DNA of 64,000 nt, from assembly GCA_047967505.1 (NCBI GenBank), contig CM106540.1. One strand, 5' to 3'. The translations under genes were made by a program, and so were the position numbers. Position 1 is the stretch's first letter. Every line of letters begins with the position of its first letter. Below, piece after piece: positions 58,333-64,000 of this stretch. Source of the stretch: Dipteris shenzhenensis. Its lineage: Eukaryota; Polypodiophyta; Polypodiopsida; Gleicheniales. Under the pieces are notes generated by a model. The model made no database searches. It saw only the letters and a program-made list of their open reading frames with translations, and was not told the origin of the DNA.

Positions 58333-59908
58333 CTACTCTCTATTCAGTTCACACATCCATACACCAGTGTTGGCTGAATGGATAGCATTTACTCTTGGTT
58401 CTATGTTTACTGTAGAGTCCTGGGATGAGGAGGTAGAAGCCTCACCCTCCTGCTTGGATGCTTTGCCTCTTCCTTTTACAGAATTCGTTTTAGCAATTTT
58501 GGCTAATAGAGTAGGACATTTATGCCATGGATGCCCTGGCTTATGTTTCTTACATTCGAAACATTTACCCTCCTTAATTAGCTTTTTCTTCTCATCGTTA
58601 GTCATGGAAGGAAATGATATCCATCCAGGACGTGATTGGCTGTTAACATTTTGTACAATAGCTTTCTCATTTCCTTTGTTGAAAGGTTTACGAGGATTCA
58701 ATTTCCTCTCAGCAATCTCAACCAATTTAGTGAGGTCTTTCAAGGTGGTTGGGTTGAACATTTCAACCTCATACCTCACTTTTGGGGTTAGGGCTGCTAA
58801 ATACTTCTTCCTTTTATCATCCTACTCTTCTCAGGTAACTCTAAAGAGAGTTTCCAGAACCTAGCTGTAAATTCAGCGTTACTCTCATCATCGAATTGCC
58901 TGAACCTTTCCCAACGGAAGGTCAATTTTTTCTTCATGCCTCGGAGGCATGAAAGTGGCCTTAAGCTGCTCTACAAATTTGGACCATTGAAGAATAGGCT
59001 CTTTTCTTGTTTGTGATAAAGACCACCACATCAAAGCATCCTTTTGTAGATGTAGTGTGGCAAGAGCAAGCTTCTCGTGATCGGTCCTATCTTGAAGGGC
59101 AAAATATAGCTCAAAATGGTAAATCCAATTGAGGATTTTATCTGCCTCTCTTGCTCGATCATACTTTGGGAATTCTATTCTCTCTCGAGGTGGAAATTTG
59201 GCTCTCTTCGAGGGGGTTCCTAAGTCTTCATCCCCAACATTTTGCACTCTCTTAGTCCCAAATTTTGTCATAATGGACTGTTTCAATCATATGGCTAAGC
59301 TGAGAAACCAGCTTATTAACGGGAGATGTAGTGTGGTAAAAGCAAGCTTCTCGTGATCGGTCTTATCTTGAAGGGCAAAATATAGCTCAAAATGGCGAAT
59401 CCAATTGAGGGTTTTATCTCCCTCTCTTGCTCCATCATACTTTGGGAATTCTAATCTCTCTTGAGGTTGAAATTTGGCTCTCTTCGAAGGGGTTCCTAAG
59501 TCTTCATCCCCAAAATTCAGTACTCTTAGTCCCAAATTTTGTCATAATGGATTGTTCAATCATATGGCTAAGCTGAGAAACCAGCTTATCAATGGGAGAC
59601 TCCTCTCTCCCTCTTGCACTTGGATTATAATCCATGTGTATGGGATTTTGAGTTAAAGGCGTAAACTCAGCGCCTTGCTCTTGGATGAACTCGTTTCTCC
59701 CTTCATTTCTGAAGGAAAACTCTCTATCAAGAGATTCTTGAAGGAGAGATGAAGGTAATTCTATACGTGGGTTATCATACTCAATATGTGTAAAACTCTC
59801 ATCTACATCATCCTCTTCAGGAGGAGGTGATGGTACTCTCTCCCTATCTCCTTTTGGTAGTGAAGGAAAAAGGACAAGTTCATTATTAAATATCCCTTCC
59901 CCTTCCAT
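58333..59908 (-). pseudogene. gag of the non-autonomous LTR element, with internal duplication
   Basis: Starts at MEGEGIFNNELVLFP (59908). Blocks: an acidic N-terminal region (PPPEEDDVDESFTH), the retrotransposon gag domain (RIEFPKYDRAREADKILNWI, FELYFALQDRTDHEKLALAT, DALMWWSLSQ, 58900-59200) and a zinc knuckle-like CFECKKHKPGHPWHKC (58550-58600). A ~275-bp segment is tandemly duplicated (about 59050-59325 and 59326-59602), repeating the FELYFALQD block. Frames break near 58880 and 59290-59510. The product may bind RNA, as in related gag proteins, but this copy is damaged. Confidence 0.85.
59050..59602. repeat. ~275-bp tandem duplication inside gag
   Basis: 'GATGTAGTGTGGnAnnAGCAAGCTTCTCGTGATCGGTC' occurs at ~59050 and ~59325, and 'TTTCAATCATATGGCTAAGC' or close variants at ~59281 and ~59555. 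Confidence 0.9.
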
Positions 59909-60913
59909 TATTTTCTTTTAGTAATACAAGAGAGAAAATGAATTCAAAAAAGGGGCTTATTTTACAACAAAAGTCAAGTGTTGTAGAGTTGGTGGTACTT
60001 ATCCGACTCCTGCTTCGTTTGTGTCGAGAAAACACTTGAAATGACCTCTTCTTCCTACTCTTTTAAGCTTTTCTTCTTGTATTTCTGCTGTAAACTGGTG
60101 CACTCCGTTTGGGCTACTTATTTTGAGTGGATTGGAGCTCTAGATACCGTTATAGGGGATACTTGATGGGTGGATCACCCCCTTAAAATCTTGTTCCAAT
60201 CCGAGTTTCCGTTAGGGAGAACGGGAGGGGTCTCTTATCCTCACGGTTTAAGGGTTTTAAGGGTCTATTCGCGCGGGGGGTTGTCACCCCGTTAAGACAC
60301 CCCGTTTCTCGTCCAAAGACTAGAAAAATCAGAGAAAGCCCTTGCCTCGGGGGTTCCGAATTCCACCACCCTAGCTCTTCTTCCACGTCCTCTTAGGTCC
60401 ATCCAAAGCTTTGCTACAGCCTTGTTTTATTGTCAGTGTTTCCGGGGGGGGGGGAGGTCACCCCGTTCCCTGTCTAAAACTAGAAAAATCAGAGAGAGCC
60501 CTTGCCTGGGGGGTTCTGAATTCCACCACCCTGGCTCTTCTTCCATGCCCTCTAAGGTCCGTCCAAAGCTTTGCTACAGCCCTATTTTATTGTCGGTGTT
60601 TCAACCCTTCCCTACTGTTGCACTTGTTACAGGGCCGTGATCTTCCCGTGCAGCGCTGATTCGCACAGATATCTGCAACGCTCTGCTTGCTCCTTCGCAC
60701 GAGGCTTCCACCCATGCTGCTCTCCGCTTGGCTCTTCTCGCATGTGCCTTTTCGTGCCGCTCCCCGCTGTGCCTTTCACGTAGTCCCTTTCGTACGGTGC
60801 CTTCTTGTATGGCTCCCTTATGCATGTGCTGTTGGCTGCTGTCCCGCACGGTTGCACCCTCCCTCATGCTCGCTTCTACTCCTTCTCTTCCCGTCTCGAT
60901 AGTGGATCGTCAA
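59909..60913 (-). other. 5' untranslated leader of the gag-only element
   Basis: Between primer site and gag. Contains a ~170-bp tandem duplication (60300-60440 and 60470-60610: 'AGAAAAATCAGAGAnAGCCC' and 'CCAAAGCTTTGCTACAGCC') with GGGGGGGGGG between copies. Confidence 0.7.
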
Positions 60914-60926
60914 GGCTCTGATACCA
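60914..60926 (-). promoter_or_regulatory. Primer binding site (initiator tRNA-Met type) of the gag-only element
   Basis: TGGTATCAGAGCC on the - strand, two bases inside the 5' LTR. Confidence 0.93.
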
Positions 60927-60928
60927 AA

Positions 60929-61497
60929 TGTGAAGAACGAGCCTTCTCAAGAATGCAAATGTGTGCAATGAATGTAGAATTTGAATGCCAATTGGCCCTC
61001 CAATGGGGAAGAGCGCCCTTGTGAGAGTACTTGTTTCTATTTACGATCTACATGCAAGGTGGGAGAGATGGCGGATGAATGCAAGGTGAATGAAGAATGC
61101 TACGTGAGATTCACAATGAAAGGGCGATACTATTTCATTAATGTCCCTTGAGATCACTCAAGTTCCATCTTCCCATTTACACCTACCCTTAGCCTATGAC
61201 CCATGCATCTACCATTCAATGCACCTTAATGCACCCTTCCTTTCCTATTGCCCCTAGGACCTAGACACGTGTGTGCACATTTTTATTAATAGAATAAGTA
61301 TCACATGTCCAAATTCGATGCTATCTGAAGTAGTGGCTCTAGCTCGACTAGTCCTATCTACTGAGATGATCCACCGCCATAACAAATCAGTCGGTGTCCA
61401 TCATAAACACAAATACATGTTACACCATTGGCGTATAATATATAATAAGGTTTTAATGTCTACTAATCACGGATTAGTGATTTCTCTTGTCATGACC
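60929..61497 (-). repeat. 5' LTR of the gag-only element
   Basis: Matches 57221-57789. The outermost base reads C on + where the other LTR has A. Confidence 0.92.
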
Positions 61498-61620
61498 TAT
61501 GCCATCCTCCACCTTTACCACAAAGGCCAGATTTATGGACCATTCTTCAATTTCTGCCAGGAACACTATCACTCCTCGGTTTGCAAGCCTAAGTTGAGGG
61601 ATGCTTGGAGCAACCTTTAA
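61498..61620 (+). pseudogene. Small reading frame interrupted by the LTR element, 3' part
   Basis: Begins with the second tatgc target copy (61498-61502) and continues the frame that stops short at 57220, ending at TAA 61618-61620 after CKPKLRDAWSNL. Confidence 0.3.
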
Positions 61621-61763
61621 GTAAAGCTCTTCAATTATCACATTTTGCACCTATTGTGCTTAATTCAATCGTCTTTACTGGTCCTCCTGCTTTACTTGGT
61701 GAACCTTCTTCTTCGAGTTCTCGTAGTCCTTTGAAGAATCCTTTGCATCTTCTTTTTTGGGGC
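61621..61763. other. Spacer between two LTR elements
   Basis: No gene seen. Confidence 0.4.
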
Positions 61764-62973
61764 TGTCACATGCACCCCTGCACTTGGGTGCTAGGTGACA
61801 CACTGGCTACATCGACAAGTGCATTATAGTTCCCAGATAGGAGATTTTGTCGTATGCTGTGACCCCTTTGTGAGCCCTTGTCCAAGGACAATCAGGCACA
61901 AGCTACGTAGGTCAGTCTCTCAGCCTTAGGTCAAGTCAGTAGTTAGTTCTTGTTCACTAGTACCCACTTGGAGAACAGTAGGTTAAGTGTTTCCATCTTA
62001 TAGTTTAGGTCTTAGCCTAGGTTAGGAGTCCCTTTAGGGTCCCCAAAGGCTGGACAGGTAAGCAGGGAAGGCAGCCTGCAAAGGCTGCCCAAAAACTCCC
62101 CTGGCAAATGAGCTAGGGAGGCCTTTTTATAGGCTGGTTGTAGGCCAGCCAGTCTGTAAACAGACTGACTCTGTGAAACAGACTGAGTCGGTCTGTTTAC
62201 AGACTGGGTTGGCTCAGTCCAGCCCTATAAAAGGGCCCCTTGGCTGCCCTGTTTTCTCATTCAGTTTGCTCCTGCCTTCAGTTCTCCTACAGCTCCACTT
62301 CAGCCTTCTGTGCAGCCCCTGAGATCCTCAGATCTGGCCCTGCTCTAGCCTTAGTCCCTTGGCCATCAGTTCAGCCTGATCTGAAGGTGACCACGCAGCA
62401 CAACAGTCGGAGGTTTGGACCAGCAAACGGAGAGAGGTTTGGACACTGTTTCCTCACCTTTCTCAGCTCTCTTTTACAGTCTACACAGCTCACTCTCAGC
62501 TCTATATTTCAGTCATCTCTCAGTTCTCTCATAGGATCTATCACTTCTAGTTTTCACTCTCTCTCTCACGCAGTAACCCTGCATTCTGGTAGACAGCACG
62601 AGCCTCTTCCTTGCCTTGCAGAAGCGTCCTACATTGTCAATGTGGACAGCATCAATGTCTTGGTATTGGTCGGTGTTACCTCTCAGGTCCTTGGGTCTGC
62701 TATACGTGTGCACAGTGAGCTCTTTAGAAGCGCGTTCCGTGCTCTCTCGAAGAGTGTTATTTGTATTTTTGAGTTCTCCATGTATAAAGCAAATTCTCCC
62801 CTAATTGGGGGAGGGTGCCCTCAGTGGGTACAGGGACCCAATCGGTTGTCGACTCTACTCTCTCTCTACCCTCATATCCTTTCTCTCTCTATGGTAAACA
62901 ACGCTTATTCCTCGCTAAAGGTTTAAAGAAGGTCTTGCTGTGAATTACACGATCAGATACGTTGCATGCTACA
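61764..62973 (+). repeat. 5' LTR of a further LTR retrotransposon
   Basis: Runs from TGTCACATGCACCCC to GCATGCTACA, followed directly by a primer site. A TATA box (CCTATAAAAGGG, 62223-62234) lies mid-way, as expected for the U3/R border. The left end is my best guess because no second LTR is in the window. It contains a perfect 17-bp inverted repeat, CCAGTCTGTAAACAGAC / GTCTGTTTACAGACTGG (62149-62165, 62191-62207). The 228-codon frame within it has no domain. Confidence 0.65.
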
Positions 62974-62974
62974 T

Positions 62975-62986
62975 TGGTATCAGAGC
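62975..62986 (+). promoter_or_regulatory. Primer binding site of the right-edge LTR element
   Basis: TGGTATCAGAGC, the initiator tRNA-Met complement, one base after the LTR end. Confidence 0.9.
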
Positions 62987-63063
62987 TTCGGTCTGTATCC
63001 AGCTTGACTTACCGCGAGTGTATGGTTGTGCTGAGATCTGGAAAGGACACACAATCAAGCGCC

Positions 63064-64000
63064 ATGGAAGGGTCAGGAAAAGATTTCAACTGCGAAGACT
63101 TTGAAGAGGAGAAAGACTATCAATAAGATACGCTTCCGCCAAATGCTCAAGAAGTGATGGCGAACCTTCTAGAGCAGAATCGGGTCCTGCTGCAGCAACT
63201 TGAAGAACATTCATCCCAGCTGGAAGAAAGCAGAAGACAGCTGGACCAGATAAAACAACGTTTGGAGGAAAAAGAAGCAGAAAAGCCGTTGGAAGAAAGA
63301 GGAACCACAGATTTGGAAAAACTGCTCTTGTTGATGGCAGATGCATGAGGAACACAAAAATGAGGAGGCACTGCGGCGCGTAGAGCTCACCCAGGCAGAG
63401 AGGCAACAAAAGCTAGACCGAGAGGCGATGCTTCTCCAACACAATTAGATGTTAGCCGCTATGCAGGCAAGTTTGAGCGCAGCGGCCGTCTCCGCCACAG
63501 CTTCGCCATCGACAAAGATAACACCACTCACTCGGTCCATTAGCGCGGATTCAAGATGAGCAAGATAAAGTCCACCTTGCACAGGTGAGGCGGTGACTTG
63601 GTGGTAGCATTGGGCTAGTAAGCATATTGACCCACAAACGTTTAAGACGAATTTCGTTTAGGCAACGTTTGTGGCTGACCTCAAAGCCCGTTTTCTCCCA
63701 CCCCAATATATGCTTAACTTGGAGAATGAGTTCGCTCGTCTCTCCCAGAATGGTTTGCCTGTGTTGACATAAAGTAATAAGGTCATCACACTGGTGCAAT
63801 AGTTGGGCGTGACGGAGAGCGCCAAGATGAAGCAATTCATTCGAGGTTTAGACACGAACATACGTTTTACCATTCGGAACTTCGACCTGCTGGATTACGA
63901 GCGGGCGCTGACTTGCGCAAAGAATCAGGAGATGCTGCTGAACGGGGAAAGCCCAAGCAGGTCCAGAAAGATTCCAAAGCCCCGCAGTAGTCAAACAACA
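63064..64000 (+). pseudogene. gag of the right-edge LTR retrotransposon, partial and decayed
   Basis: From the ATG of MEGSGKDFNCEDF, with a stop at 63124, then a coiled-coil block (LLEQNRVLLQQLEEHSSQLE, 63165-63225). In another frame comes a gag domain end (KARFLPPQYMLNLENEFARL, ~63685-63740; VTESAKMKQFIRGLD, ~63808-63855; LTCAKNQEMLL). It resembles gypsy-type gag. Several stops occur before the window ends, so pol, if present, is outside. Confidence 0.75.

Larger units (their letters stand above)
57221..61497 (-). mobile_element. Complete gag-only LTR retrotransposon (4.28 kb, non-autonomous)
   Basis: The element has two ~569-bp LTRs, a primer site, a purine tract, an internal region with only gag-like coding, and a 5-bp target duplication (tatgc) on both sides. 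RT, RNase H and integrase are absent, so it would need proteins in trans. This layout matches the class described as terminal-repeat retrotransposons with a GAG domain (TR-GAG). The LTRs differ at only a few per cent by eye, so it is the youngest well-defined insertion here. Confidence 0.92.

Noticed and set aside
62240-62926. 228-codon + frame
   Set aside because: It lies wholly inside an LTR with a TATA box and no recognisable domain.
1-64000. tRNA, rRNA, organellar or bacterial features
   Set aside because: None was recognised. Introns, LTR elements and composition all fit plant nuclear DNA. Small RNA genes could still be missed by eye.

Overview
This is a land-plant nuclear window dominated by repeats and decayed transposable elements. 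Evidence: an intron-containing CYP72-clan cytochrome P450, a plant-type mitochondrial complex I ferredoxin-like gene, Ty1/copia and chromodomain Ty3/gypsy retrotransposons with initiator-Met-type primer sites, LINEs, and long satellite and AT-rich tracts. The low gene density and old, heavily broken elements suggest a large genome such as a gymnosperm or fern, but nothing seen fixes the species. There are no operons, ribosome binding sites or CRISPR arrays, and I recognised no tRNA or rRNA gene.

Layout. 1-6.9 kb: a degenerate satellite built on short GGCAC/GTGCC palindromes, with minisatellites, GA-rich tracts and one broken exon pair (1837-2240). 7.3-9.3 kb: a 181-bp tandem repeat and a field of palindromic 'TTGATGcaaaaCATCAA' repeats. 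11.9-14.3 kb (- strand): an apparently intact five-exon P450 of 536 codons, the best-supported gene here. 15.0-16.2 kb: four near-identical 296-bp tandem units.

16.3-27.4 kb is the most interesting part. Two divergent, decayed genes point away from a 4-kb centre full of palindromes, telomere-like repeats, a polypyrimidine/polypurine mirror tract and AT-rich DNA. The + gene (24.0-27.2 kb) encodes a DUF7869-like protein with a probable RNase H-fold transposase core. The - gene (16.8-20.0 kb) is an unrecognised protein of roughly 1,000 codons. Inverted copies of a motif around TAAGTGGTGTA lie just beyond both outer gene ends, so the whole may be one ~11-kb DNA transposon of a poorly described kind.

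27.4-30.6 kb: low-information DNA with tandem duplications and a 28-G run. 30.6-37.5 kb: a - strand copia element with three LTR copies and an inserted PIF/Harbinger-like fragment. 38.2-40.1 kb: a ~1.9-kb copy of the P450 3' end, frameshifted, next to a second copy of the AT-rich/hairpin module from the 20-kb region. 42.9-45.0 kb: a LINE whose 5' part is inverted. 45.0-51.0 kb: a decayed chromovirus (- strand). 54.3-54.8 kb: an intact, intronless, GC-rich C1-FDX-like gene. 57.2-61.5 kb: a complete gag-only LTR retrotransposon with a 5-bp target duplication (tatgc), inserted in frame within a small reading frame. 61.8-64.0 kb: the LTR and gag start of another LTR element running off the window.

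Only the P450 and the C1-FDX-like gene look like functional host genes. The rest shows how repeats captured, duplicated and interrupted each other. All exon joins, alignments and identity estimates were done by eye.
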